From positions 22,052 to 86,051 of the forward strand of contig DIZL01000001.1 in NCBI GenBank assembly GCA_002429385.1: 64,000 nucleotides of DNA, written 5' to 3'. A program made the position numbers and the translations under genes. Positions 9,176 through 16,203 of the stretch are shown piece by piece. This DNA is from Prolixibacteraceae bacterium UBA6029. GTDB taxonomy: Bacteria; Bacteroidota; Bacteroidia; Bacteroidales; Prolixibacteraceae. Every line of letters starts with the position of its first letter. Within the stretch, counting starts at the first letter, position 1. Below the pieces are notes generated by a model, which had not been told where the DNA came from, searched no databases, and worked only from the letters and a program-made list of their open reading frames with translations.

Positions 9176-9379
9176 AACTCCGAAGGAGTTGAATGTTGGT
9201 GACCCCCAGCAAAGCTGGAGGGTTGCAGGAAATGCTGATATTTGGCAACCCCGAAGTGGGTTGAATAATAAAAAGTAAACTTTAAATTATTCAACCCTCT
9301 TCGGGGTTGCCCTCTTTAGGCAGTCTCCTTTCCCCCAATTATAATTGGGGGTCACTAACATTGAACCCATACGGGTTCA
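9176..9379. repeat. Mosaic of five adjacent hairpin (REP-like) repeats
   Basis: Five inverted repeats follow menE: AACTCC/GGAGTT (9176-9190); CCCAGC/GCTGG (9205-9217); a near-perfect hairpin at 9244-9311, with 26-nt arms of one mismatch and an inner AAAGT/ACTTT; the perfect palindrome CCCCCAATTATAATTGGGGG (9332-9351); and TGAACCC/GGGTTCA (9362-9379). Such composites resemble REP elements mobilised by RAYT transposases, but no RAYT gene is in the window. The array may also end menE transcription. Confidence 0.65.
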
Positions 9380-9605
9380 TAACCGAAATACTAAAATCTG
9401 CCACCAAGTCACCAAATCACCAAGTTTCACCAAGTCATACAAATCTTTGAATTCCAGTATTTCTCCCAATCTCCCAATCTCCCAATCTCCCAATCTCATT
9501 TTCCTTTCTCCTTTCTCCATGCCCCATGCCCCATGCTCCTTTTTCCTTTCTCCCTGCTCCCTGCCCCATGCTCCTTTCTCCCTTTTCCTGTTTTTAATTC
9601 CATTC
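9380..9605. repeat. Low-complexity block with an 8-bp tandem repeat
   Basis: CACCAAGT-type units (9400-9440) are followed by CTCCCAAT repeated four times exactly (9463-9494) and then by a pyrimidine-rich run of CATGCCC and CTGCTCC units to about 9595. No credible reading frame is present in the 9162-9690 gap; long frames here are by-products of the repeats. Confidence 0.65.
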
Positions 9606-9669
9606 ACCGATTTTAAACTTTTACTGACCGATCATCGGTATCCCATGTAGTACACCAAAACTATCTTTA
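9606..9669 (+). promoter_or_regulatory. Promoter with candidate LytTR-regulator direct repeats (site 1)
   Basis: ACCGAT occurs at 9606-9611 and again at 9627-9632, exactly 21 bp apart, two helical turns. The second copy is also the left half of ACCGATCATCGGT. A TAnnTTTG-like box (TATCTTTA, 9662-9669) follows 35 bp after the second repeat and has no TTG element upstream. The same arrangement recurs at 10092-10154 in this operon. LytTR regulators are known to bind direct repeats with a 21-bp period. Confidence 0.5.
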
Positions 9670-9692
9670 CATCATCAATAAAATCTCATGTG

Positions 9693-10070
9693 ATGGAACG
9701 ATACTATGAACATAGAAGACATTCAGGATCATTTTGGGCCTATGTGCTTATCATCATCGGCATCCTTTGGATACTGAAGCAAAGCGGATGGGACATCAAT
9801 TTCCCCCATCTGGGAGAATTCTTCGCTGGGGTAGGGCAGTTTTTTGGCAATCTGGCACATTGGTCGGCTGGCGCTGCCATTCCTGTACTGATCATTTTGG
9901 CCGGTATCATAATCCTTGCCGGACGACGATTTTTCGGGGCTTTGCTCCTGGTTCTGCTGGTCATGATCTTCATTCCCCATTTTCTGATCATACCAGGTAT
10001 TCTGATGATTCTCTTTTTCCCTATTATCCTGATCATACTGGGAATAATAATATTAACAAAATTGTTCTGA
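9693..10070 (+). CDS. Small LiaI/DUF5668-like membrane protein
   Basis: A 125-residue, very hydrophobic protein with about four membrane helices (WAYVLIIIGILWIL, IPVLIILAGIIILAG, LLLVLLVMIFI, LMILFFPIILIILG). The basic N-terminus MERYYEHRR resembles the MEHRSSNKR start of the next gene, and both look like DUF5668 proteins of LiaI/LiaF type. The frame also has a GTG at 9690; ATG 9693 is preferred. As first gene of the operon with a LytS-type kinase it probably takes part in sensing or buffering envelope stress; this is inferred from context. Confidence 0.7.
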   Translation: MERYYEHRRHSGSFWAYVLIIIGILWILKQSGWDINFPHLGEFFAGVGQFFGNLAHWSAGAAIPVLIILAGIIILAGRRFFGALLLVLLVMIFIPHFLIIPGILMILFFPIILIILGIIILTKLF

Positions 10071-10091
10071 TCCATCAAAAACTCAGGCTTA

Positions 10092-10154
10092 ACCGATAAG
10101 ATCAGGCGGTTTACCGATCGGCGGTTAATTCAAAACAGAATGTAATTACATTTA
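10092..10154 (+). promoter_or_regulatory. Internal promoter with candidate LytTR-regulator direct repeats (site 2)
   Basis: ACCGAT at 10092-10097 and 10113-10118, again exactly 21 bp apart. The second copy continues as ACCGATCGGCGGT, which matches 11 of 13 positions of the corresponding sequence at site 1. The TAnnTTTG-like box TACATTTA (10147-10154) lies 34 bp after the second repeat. No TTG element is seen, which would fit an activator-dependent promoter. Confidence 0.5.
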
Positions 10155-10175
10155 CAACATAGAAAAATGCATATC

Positions 10176-10898
10176 ATGGAACATAGAAGTAGCAATAAGA
10201 GGTTTGTTTTTGGGATCATCCTGATTGTGTTTGGGGTTATTCTTATTCTGGAACGACTTGAAATTCTTCCTGATTCGATGGTCAGCATGCTCCTGTCATG
10301 GCAGATGCTGCTGATTGGTATTGGCGTTCTTTCGCTCATCGGCGGAAACCGCAAGGCGGGAACTATCCTTATTGTCATTGGCGGATTCTTCATGATCCCC
10401 GAAATGATTACCATACCCCACGAAATACGACGGATTTACTGGCCCTTGATATTTGTAGCCCTCGGTATTGCAATTTTGCTGCGTCAGCGCGATCGTTCCA
10501 AATTCACCTTTGGACAAAATCCTCCACCCCCCGATCCCAATGACCATTCGATCAATACCTTCGATGATTTTGTCATCTTTGGCGGACGAGAAATATTTAT
10601 CAGTTCGCCGGCTCTGGCTGGCGGAAAAGCAACATCCATCTTTGGAGGTATCGAATTCGATCTGCGCAAAGCCAATCTTCAGCCGGGAGGCGCAGTCATC
10701 GACTGTATAAGTATTTTCGGAGGATGCGGGTTTAAAATCCCCATGGACTGGAACGTGCGCAACGAGGTGACTACCATTTTTGGCGCCTTCACCGATAAAC
10801 GGGGCGATACTTACAATGACCGCTATTACGATCCCTCTAAAACCATTGTGATTAAAGGAATATCCATGTTTGGCGGAGTTGAAGTAAAACACTTCTGA
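10176..10898 (+). CDS. LiaF-like membrane protein with C-terminal cell-wall-response domain
   Basis: Four hydrophobic segments fill residues 10-110 (FVFGIILIVFGVILIL, MLLIGIGVLSLIGG, ILIVIGGFFMIP, WPLIFVALGIAILL). A soluble domain follows with repeated IFGG motifs (FVIFGGREI, SIFGGIEFD, SIFGGCGFK, SMFGGVEVK), the pattern of the LiaF C-terminal/DUF2154 domain. In Firmicutes LiaF restrains the LiaS kinase. Here the next gene, 4 bp away, is a LytS-type kinase, so a comparable sensory partner is plausible. ATG 10176 is chosen because it matches the paralogue's start; ATG 10167 would add three residues. Confidence 0.75.
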   Translation: MEHRSSNKRFVFGIILIVFGVILILERLEILPDSMVSMLLSWQMLLIGIGVLSLIGGNRKAGTILIVIGGFFMIPEMITIPHEIRRIYWPLIFVALGIAILLRQRDRSKFTFGQNPPPPDPNDHSINTFDDFVIFGGREIFISSPALAGGKATSIFGGIEFDLRKANLQPGGAVIDCISIFGGCGFKIPMDWNVRNEVTTIFGAFTDKRGDTYNDRYYDPSKTIVIKGISMFGGVEVKHF

Positions 10899-10902
10899 AC
10901 CG

Positions 10903-11955
10903 ATGAATCATCCACTAAGCAATAACTACCGGCTGCTAATATACTATGCCTTGTTTTGGGCAGTGATTGGTGTCACCAATCTCATCCTTCAGATCTTTTT
11001 TTACAATGTCCCGCTGACCCTCTCGCTGCTCGATACCGTCGGCACCTTTGTGATTTATCCCTTGCTGGGTTCAAGCATCTGGTATAGCATCCGATACAAT
11101 AACCTGGAAGAAATCAGCATCGGGCGTTTAATCGTTTTTCATTTTATTGCCGCCTCCATCTTATGCGGCATCTGGGTGATGCTGATCTATGCCATCTTTA
11201 AACCCTTTATGGGTCAAGGCAATGATTTCCTGAAAAACACACTTCCTTCCAAAATATTTGGCGGGTACGTGATGTACGCCGTTTACCTGATCTTTTTCTA
11301 TGCAGTTAATTATTACCAGAGCCTAAAAGAAAAAATCAAGAAAGAAGGCGAGTACGTTGCATTAATCCGTGAGGCCGAATTGCAGGCCTTAAAATCACAG
11401 ATCAACCCTCATTTCCTGTTCAACAGCCTCAATTCAATCTCTTCGTTAACCGTGAGCGATCCCGAAAAAGCGCAGGAGATGGTCATCAACCTATCCACCT
11501 TCATGCGCTATTCACTGCTTCACAACGAAAAGGAAATGGTATCGTTCACCCGGGAATTGGAAAACATCAAACTATACCTGAGTATTGAAAAAGTGCGCTT
11601 CGGAAAGAAACTCAATGCCGAATTTGAGATCAACGCCCACTGCCTCGAAGCCGAAATACCCAACATGATCATGCAGCCCTTATTCGAAAATGCCATCAAG
11701 TACGGCGTTTACGAAACTACCGAACAGGTAACCATTAAGACAACCTGCACATGCGATGGTAACGTTTTGATGATAACTATCGTAAATGATTACGATCACA
11801 GTACCCTGAAACGGAAAGGGGAAGGCATAGGCCTGCGAAACATCCGAAAGCGTATGGAAATCATTTACAATCAACCCGATCTAATGAAAATAACAGACAA
11901 TAAAACCAGCTTTGAAGTTCAATTAATCATCCCGCAAAAACAAGCAACATCATGA
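10903..11955 (+). CDS. LytS-type sensor histidine kinase
   Basis: A 350-residue kinase of the His_kinase/LytS family. Four membrane helices occupy about residues 10-135, with only short loops outside, so it senses within or at the membrane. The phospho-acceptor is His170 in INPHFLFNSLN, followed by the N box (QPLFENAIKYG) and the ATP-binding GEGIGLRNIRKRM. The stop overlaps the regulator's start (ATGA), so the two are translationally coupled. The upstream LiaF-like gene ends 4 bp before. Confidence 0.92.
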   Translation: MNHPLSNNYRLLIYYALFWAVIGVTNLILQIFFYNVPLTLSLLDTVGTFVIYPLLGSSIWYSIRYNNLEEISIGRLIVFHFIAASILCGIWVMLIYAIFKPFMGQGNDFLKNTLPSKIFGGYVMYAVYLIFFYAVNYYQSLKEKIKKEGEYVALIREAELQALKSQINPHFLFNSLNSISSLTVSDPEKAQEMVINLSTFMRYSLLHNEKEMVSFTRELENIKLYLSIEKVRFGKKLNAEFEINAHCLEAEIPNMIMQPLFENAIKYGVYETTEQVTIKTTCTCDGNVLMITIVNDYDHSTLKRKGEGIGLRNIRKRMEIIYNQPDLMKITDNKTSFEVQLIIPQKQATS

Positions 11956-12710
11956 GCGATAAATTACAAACCCTCATTATTGAAGACGAGGAACTGGCCC
12001 GTAACCTGCTGCGCTCGTACCTGAAAGATCAACCCGGAATTGAAATTATTGGCGAATGTGAAAACGGTTTTGATGGAGTGAAAGCCATCAACGACAAGAA
12101 ACCTGACCTGGTATTTCTCGACATCCAGATGCCCAAAATCACGGGATTTGAAATGATTGAACTGCTTGACCATAAACCCCAGATTATTTTTACCACGGCT
12201 TACGACCAGTTTGCCTTAAAGGCATTCGAGCTCAATGCAGTGGATTACCTGCTCAAGCCATTCTCGAAAGACCGTATGTTATCGGCCATCGAAAAGGTGA
12301 AACACCGCATCCAGAGCGGCGAGGATACGGCTGAGAAGCTTGAGGAACTTTCGAACTTTCGTCCCGGTGAGGAGTTCATTGATCGGGTAGTGGTTAAAGA
12401 CCGCCACAAGATACACATCATCACTGTCGATCAGATCAGGTATATCGAATCGCTCGACGACTATGTGATGATCTATACCAACGATGGGCGGCACATGAAA
12501 CAAAAAACCATGAAATACTTCGAAACCAATCTCGATCCGAAGAACTTCATCCGCATCCACCGTTCGTACATCGTCCATGTCGACCATATTGCCGAAATTC
12601 AGCAGTACGAAAAGGAAGCCTACATCATTATCCTGAAAGACAAAGACAAAACCAAACTAAAGGTCAGCAAGACAGGATATAAAAAGATCAAGGAAACCCT
12701 TCATTTTTAG
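11952..12710 (+). CDS. LytTR-family response regulator
   Basis: Receiver domain at residues 5-120 with acidic pocket Glu11-Asp12, phospho-acceptor Asp57 (VFLDIQMP), the TTAYD switch and the LLKPF lysine. A LytTR DNA-binding domain follows at about 140-250 (IRYIESLDDYVMIYT, FIRIHRSYIVH). It pairs with the kinase in front. Candidate binding sites with the 21-bp direct-repeat spacing typical of LytTR proteins lie in two promoters of the same operon, suggesting autoregulation. Confidence 0.93.
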   Translation: MSDKLQTLIIEDEELARNLLRSYLKDQPGIEIIGECENGFDGVKAINDKKPDLVFLDIQMPKITGFEMIELLDHKPQIIFTTAYDQFALKAFELNAVDYLLKPFSKDRMLSAIEKVKHRIQSGEDTAEKLEELSNFRPGEEFIDRVVVKDRHKIHIITVDQIRYIESLDDYVMIYTNDGRHMKQKTMKYFETNLDPKNFIRIHRSYIVHVDHIAEIQQYEKEAYIIILKDKDKTKLKVSKTGYKKIKETLHF

Positions 12711-12748
12711 TTTCCAAACGCAACCTCCCGGAAACCTGGGAATATTTA

Positions 12749-12789
12749 GCCAAAAGAGGCTCCCGAAACGGAGCCTCTTTTGGCTTTTT
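12749..12789 (+). terminator. Rho-independent terminator of the LytS/LytTR operon
   Basis: Perfect 15-bp stem GCCAAAAGAGGCTCC / GGAGCCTCTTTTGGC with a 6-nt loop, followed by TTTTT, 39 bp after the regulator stop. Confidence 0.92.
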
Positions 12790-13022
12790 AGGTAATCATG
12801 CATTGCATTGCGGCTTTTCAGGTGCATCGCACCGACAGCAGAATAAATTCTGAATAATCCTAATGCCCCAAGGTGCATAGCGCTGACAGTATGACACATA
12901 AAAGACTGCCTGGTTTGTCATAGGATTTGTTTTCTGATAAAAACGAACTTCTATCCCGTTGATATTTAGTAGAAAAAACTTGTGGATTATCTGTCTTTCG
13001 GGTAAGGATTGGCAAGGTTTTT
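12790..13022. other. Gene-free stretch with an imperfect direct repeat
   Basis: No credible coding frame. AGGTGCATCGCACCGACAG (12820-12838) is repeated imperfectly as AGGTGCATAGCGCTGACAG (12871-12889), 51 bp apart; each can form a GGTGC/GCACC-type mini hairpin. The remainder to 13022 shows nothing recognisable. Confidence 0.55.
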
Positions 13023-13130
13023 GTGTGTAAATTGTGTGTACAATGAGTGTACAATACGTGTAGCTTATGTGTTCATGAACACACAAGGTACACACAAGGT
13101 ACACAGGAGGTACACACAAGGTACACACAA
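13023..13130. repeat. Inverted array of 11-bp units around a central palindrome (copy 1)
   Basis: The centre is the palindrome TGTGTTCATGAACACA (13068-13083). To its right, units of 11 bp read TACACACAAGG with small changes; to its left the same units run inverted (TACACACAATT, TACACTCATTG, TACACGTATTG). About five units lie on each side, 108 bp in total. A second array of the same length and design lies at 63081-63188. Unlike CRISPR there are no spacers. Confidence 0.75.
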
Positions 13131-13155
13131 AAGGGCAACTTAACACTATGGGAAT

Positions 13156-13800
13156 ATGACTCTATTGAAACAAGGAACAGGTTCGTCGCTTACCGGGATG
13201 GTAGGCCCAATCGTTATCGCAGAGTGGATGGGGCAAACTTACATGCGCAGCGCACCCAAGCGCAAAGTGAAGAATTCGTGGTCGCCTCAGCAGCTGCTTC
13301 ACCGCAAACGCTTTAAATTGGTGAATACTTTTTGCAAACAGTTTAGAGTATTTCTGATCCCGCAGATTTGGAATGATACGGCCGAAAGGATGAGTGGCTA
13401 TGCTCTTTTCCTGAAAACCAACATGCCTGCCTTTGCAGCAGATGGAAGCCTGATGGACCCAAAGCTGATCCGATTATCGACAGGCAAACTGCCCTTAGTT
13501 GAAGAATTAAAAGCTGATCGGTCCGTACCTGGGTCCAACACCATTAACGTAAGCTGGTCGAAAACTTCCGTCCTGGGCGGAATCCGGTCGAAAGATGAGC
13601 TGATGGTAATCAGTGCGGGAAATGGGAAATATTCGGAAATCACGGGTACCGGCATCATCAGGTACGCCTTGAATGGTTCGTTTGAACTGCCTCAACCCCC
13701 TGCTTCTGCCACACACATTTACCTGTTCTTTGGCTCCAAGGATAGGAGGGATTATTCGGAAAGCGTTTGCATTGAGTTAGGAACGAATGACACGAATTAG
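13156..13800 (+). CDS. DUF6266 family protein
   Basis: A 214-residue protein with the hallmark N-terminus of DUF6266 (GSSLTGMVGPIVIAEWMGQ, then YMRSAPKRK) and a beta-rich C-terminal part (LMVISAG, IRYALNGSFELP, IYLFFGSKD). The family is largely confined to Bacteroidota and has no known function. There is no signal peptide. The gene begins 26 bp after the 11-bp array, lies outside any operon and opens a repeat-rich accessory stretch. Confidence 0.75.
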   Translation: MTLLKQGTGSSLTGMVGPIVIAEWMGQTYMRSAPKRKVKNSWSPQQLLHRKRFKLVNTFCKQFRVFLIPQIWNDTAERMSGYALFLKTNMPAFAADGSLMDPKLIRLSTGKLPLVEELKADRSVPGSNTINVSWSKTSVLGGIRSKDELMVISAGNGKYSEITGTGIIRYALNGSFELPQPPASATHIYLFFGSKDRRDYSESVCIELGTNDTN

Positions 13801-13821
13801 TAAGTATTTCACGAATTAACT

Positions 13822-13860
13822 ATTACTCAGCAGGTGACTCGCAGTCACCTGCTGAGTAAT
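13822..13860. terminator. Perfect 18-bp-stem hairpin after the DUF6266 gene
   Basis: ATTACTCAGCAGGTGACT (13822-13839) pairs completely with AGTCACCTGCTGAGTAAT (13843-13860) around a CGC loop. It lies between the converging DUF6266 and toxin-antitoxin genes. No T tract follows, so it may be a bidirectional terminator or a REP-type repeat. A related but shorter hairpin (GGGGTGACT/AGTCACCCC) is at 60580-60599. Confidence 0.6.
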
Positions 13861-13912
13861 ATGAAGAGGTGTAGATTGCAAATGTCGCCACAAATGGGGA
13901 CTGTCTACCCGA

Positions 13913-14068
13913 TTATGCACTTGGTTTGGTTGGGCTTTCCAGTTTTCTGCGCTTGAAATATTCAACGATTTCCTCTTTGGTCATCTTTGAAAGCTTTTCG
14001 CTTAATTTATCTCGTTGTTCACGCATGAATTTTACAGCGTCAAACGTTTTCTCAGTTGTTGTCTTCAT
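13913..14068 (-). CDS. Small protein downstream of the PIN toxin, candidate antitoxin
   Basis: A 51-residue frame starting MKTTTEKTFDAVKFMREQRD and ending in ESPTKPSA, rich in lysine and glutamate and predicted helical (KLSEKLSKMTKEEIVEYFKR). Its ATG overlaps the end of the PIN-domain gene by 17 bp, which argues for translational coupling. The size and charge fit a type II antitoxin, but it lies behind the toxin, the reverse of the usual vapBC order. I recognise no DNA-binding fold. The antitoxin role is inferred from context. Confidence 0.6.
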   Translation of the reverse strand: MKTTTEKTFDAVKFMREQRDKLSEKLSKMTKEEIVEYFKRRKLESPTKPSA

Positions 14069-14519
14069 AATTCATAAAGTCTCTCGGTGAACGTATTTCC
14101 AATTCTTTGTATACATTTTTAATGTTAATTGAATTGTATCCCCGAATTCTCTGAACATTAACAATGTGTTTAAAATTCCAACTTATCAAATAGTCAGCAC
14201 GATTAATTGTCGCCAATGCAATATGCAGACAGTCTGCAATGCTTGTTTGTCCAACAACTTTCTCTGTAATATACTGTGTTGCCAATTCTACGGCTTCGTC
14301 GGTTGTTTCGATGAACTCTGTATTCTCCACCTTTAAATTATTAACCAGCTCTTTCACTTTCTCAGGAGCCGGATTCAATTCGTCCTGTGTAATGGAGGAA
14401 AATAAAAGTTTAAATTCCCCATTCTGAAGTCTGGTGAAGAGCGGTCTGGTGAATTCGGAAAATTCTTTATCGAAATAACCGCCAAAGACTGAAGTGTCAA
14501 TATAAAGTCTTTGTTTCAT
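14052..14519 (-). CDS. PIN-domain protein, VapC-like toxin
   Basis: Predicted Mg-dependent ribonuclease. The 155 residues show the PIN acidic set: Asp8 in YIDTSVFGG, Glu47 in TQDELN, Asp96 in TSIADCLHIA and the SWNFKHI motif at 113-119. Many toxins of this family cleave tRNA or rRNA; the target here is unknown. The next gene is a 51-residue protein overlapping by 17 bp, with which it probably forms a toxin-antitoxin pair. Confidence 0.82.
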   Translation of the reverse strand: MKQRLYIDTSVFGGYFDKEFSEFTRPLFTRLQNGEFKLLFSSITQDELNPAPEKVKELVNNLKVENTEFIETTDEAVELATQYITEKVVGQTSIADCLHIALATINRADYLISWNFKHIVNVQRIRGYNSINIKNVYKELEIRSPRDFMNYEDNN

Positions 14520-14828
14520 GCCATAAATATAGTGATAATATCAGAAAATTAGTTTGTCGTGTTTCCCTTTTCCTTTTTCCAAATGACTTTACATCTTCAA
14601 TTTGGATTTATATTCTTGTCATCCGAATATAGCTTCTTGATCTGAAAAATTAATAGAGTACGGAGAAAGTAGAGAAAGTGGGCATTACGGAGCGGTTGAA
14701 TGCAACACCTGATCTTCCATATTGCGATGCGACTGACGCTTTTCAGAGGTTGTAATTAAATAGTGTGGAGGAAATTAAATGGGATTATAGAAACAAATCT
14801 AATTCTTGATAATTATACCAATATTTGG
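14520..14828. other. Intergenic stretch between two toxin-antitoxin loci
   Basis: Apart from a pyrimidine tract (about 14562-14580) and the gene relic at 14581-14641 described separately, I see no coding frame or RNA gene. The parDE promoter begins at its right end. Confidence 0.5.
14581..14641 (+). pseudogene. Short relic of the orphan membrane gene at 15670
   Basis: About 61 bp align with 15815-15875 at roughly 85% identity, most differences being transitions. Read in the matching frame it gives MTLHLQFGFIFLSSEYSFLI, against MTSHLQFGFRFLPLEYNFLI in the intact gene. Nothing before or after is similar, so it is a fragment left by a partial duplication or deletion. Confidence 0.7.
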
Positions 14829-14836
14829 TAACTTTG
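14806..14836 (+). promoter_or_regulatory. Bacteroidota-type promoter of parDE
   Basis: TAACTTTG (14829-14836) matches TAnnTTTG exactly, with TTG 23 bp upstream (14806-14808), close to the consensus spacing. The ATG of the antitoxin lies 17 bp downstream of the box. Confidence 0.6.
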
Positions 14837-14853
14837 AGAAAATTTAATGGATT

Positions 14854-15105
14854 ATGAATAGAAATACTTCAATATCATTAGGAAACTATTTTGACAGTTT
14901 TATCCAAAGTAAAATATCTGTAGGACGCTATAAGAATGCAAGTGAAGTAGTCCGTGCGGGTTTAAGGCTTTTGGAAGAAGAAGAAAACAAGATTATGGCT
15001 TTAAGAGAAGCTATTCAGGAAGGAATAGGAAGCGGAATTGCCTCTGATTTTGACGCTAAGTCCCATTTGAAAAAATTAAAAGCTAATAAGAATCTGAATG
15101 GGTAA
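14854..15105 (+). CDS. parD: ParD-family antitoxin
   Basis: An 83-residue ribbon-helix-helix protein: NTSISLGNYFDSFIQSKI forms the strand and first helix and YKNASEVVRAGLRLLEEEE the second, the typical ParD/CC2985 pattern. The C-terminal half (about 55-83) would wrap the toxin. It overlaps the toxin gene by 8 bp. It should neutralise ParE and repress the shared promoter directly upstream. Confidence 0.9.
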   Translation: MNRNTSISLGNYFDSFIQSKISVGRYKNASEVVRAGLRLLEEEENKIMALREAIQEGIGSGIASDFDAKSHLKKLKANKNLNG

Positions 15106-15400
15106 GTATAAGTTATCCAATAAGGCAGTTGATGATTTAACGCAGATTTGGAATTATACATTCAATAAATGGTCTGAAAAACAGGCAGACAAATACTATA
15201 ATATGCTTTTGGATAATTTCAACGAAATTGCCGGTAGTCCTGATTTAGGTAAAAATTATTCAGTAGTAACAGAAAACTTATTGGGATTTAAAGCTGGCAG
15301 ACACCTCATTTTTTACAGAAAGATTGCAGACAATGAAATTGAAATCATAAGAATTCTGCATGAACAAATGGATTTGAAAAATAGAATAAAAGAAAAATAG
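15098..15400 (+). CDS. parE: ParE-family toxin
   Basis: A 100-residue RelE/ParE-fold protein: YKLSNKAVDDLTQIWNYT at the start, then SPDLGKNYSVV, GFKAGRHLIFYR and EIIRILHEQMD at the end, all typical of ParE. ParE toxins act on DNA gyrase and lack the catalytic set of ribonuclease relatives, which agrees with this sequence. It is translationally coupled to parD by an 8-bp overlap. Confidence 0.9.
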   Translation: MGKYKLSNKAVDDLTQIWNYTFNKWSEKQADKYYNMLLDNFNEIAGSPDLGKNYSVVTENLLGFKAGRHLIFYRKIADNEIEIIRILHEQMDLKNRIKEK

Positions 15401-15526
15401 CCATATATAAGCGCACCTATCCGCAAGTCGGGTTTCGGTGTTTCGTTGACAGGTAATTAGTAATTTGGGTATCGATTAAAATAGATCACAGATCCGAAGT
15501 TAAGAGGTGCAGATTGCATCCTCGAT

Positions 15527-15542
15527 CCCGATAGCTATCGGG
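15527..15542. repeat. Palindrome CCCGATAGCTATCGGG in a REP-like context
   Basis: A perfect 16-bp palindrome enclosed by GGTGCAG ... CTGCACC (about 15507-15559). The leading GAGGTGCAGATTGCA resembles GAGGTGTAGATTGCA at 13865, so both may be diverged copies of one dispersed element. The 15401-15669 gap holds no credible gene. Confidence 0.5.
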
Positions 15543-15669
15543 ACTATCGGGACTGCACCAGCAGCGGTAATATAAGTTTAAAACAAGAAAAGTACTGTAT
15601 ATTTGGTTGCAGTTACTGGTTATAGGCAAAGTAAAATGATTTACGATCAAACTTAAGACTACTTAAATA

Positions 15670-16044
15670 ATGGACAGACAGAAATTTAATCCGGAAAAGA
15701 TCACTTCGAGATTACAGTTATTCAATTACAGGTATGAACTGAAAGGCACTACTTTAAAGATCTTTCTACCCATGCTCTGTTATCTGAAAGTCTCAGTCTC
15801 AAATGACAGAGTTAAAATGACTTCACATCTTCAGTTTGGATTTAGATTCTTGCCACTCGAATATAACTTCCTGATTTATGGTGCAACATTGTATGCGTTG
15901 GCATGGTTTCAGTGGACAAATATAAATAAGGGGGTTTTCATATTATTTGGACTGCTTGTGCTTCATTTTGTCATATGTTTTATAAAGATAGAATCGATGA
16001 GATCCATCATTCACAATTGGATTGAAAAGGATTCTCAGGCTTAA
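15670..16044 (+). CDS. Orphan small membrane protein
   Basis: A 124-residue protein I do not recognise. Residues 1-65 are mixed and beta-like (YELKGTTLKIFLPMLCYLKV). Two membrane helices follow at about 70-84 (LIYGATLYALAWF) and 93-109 (VFILFGLLVLHFVICF), with a short charged tail. The overall plan, a soluble strand-rich part before two helices, resembles small Bacteroidota membrane proteins without assigned function. A relic of its central part lies 1.2 kb upstream at 14581-14641, so the locus has been rearranged. Confidence 0.55.
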   Translation: MDRQKFNPEKITSRLQLFNYRYELKGTTLKIFLPMLCYLKVSVSNDRVKMTSHLQFGFRFLPLEYNFLIYGATLYALAWFQWTNINKGVFILFGLLVLHFVICFIKIESMRSIIHNWIEKDSQA

Positions 16045-16203
16045 TTAAACTAACTCCTCTTGAAATGCCTAAAAGCTAGCAACAATTGGTGTAAAGGTTG
16101 AAAAACAAATTATGCCGGATGGCGGATACAGTTAGCTTAACGAAAAAAGTTCTACGTTTATCGCAGGACTTTTGCTATTTTTGAGAATCAATTCCCGAAG
16201 AAC

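Noticed and set aside
9345..9650. 101-codon frame in the menE downstream gap
   Set aside because: Encodes only repeat-derived Pro/Ser/His strings from pyrimidine-rich tandem units.
13023..13130. Possible CRISPR array
   Set aside because: Units are 11 bp, contiguous, without spacers, and run inverted around a centre; no cas gene is in the window.
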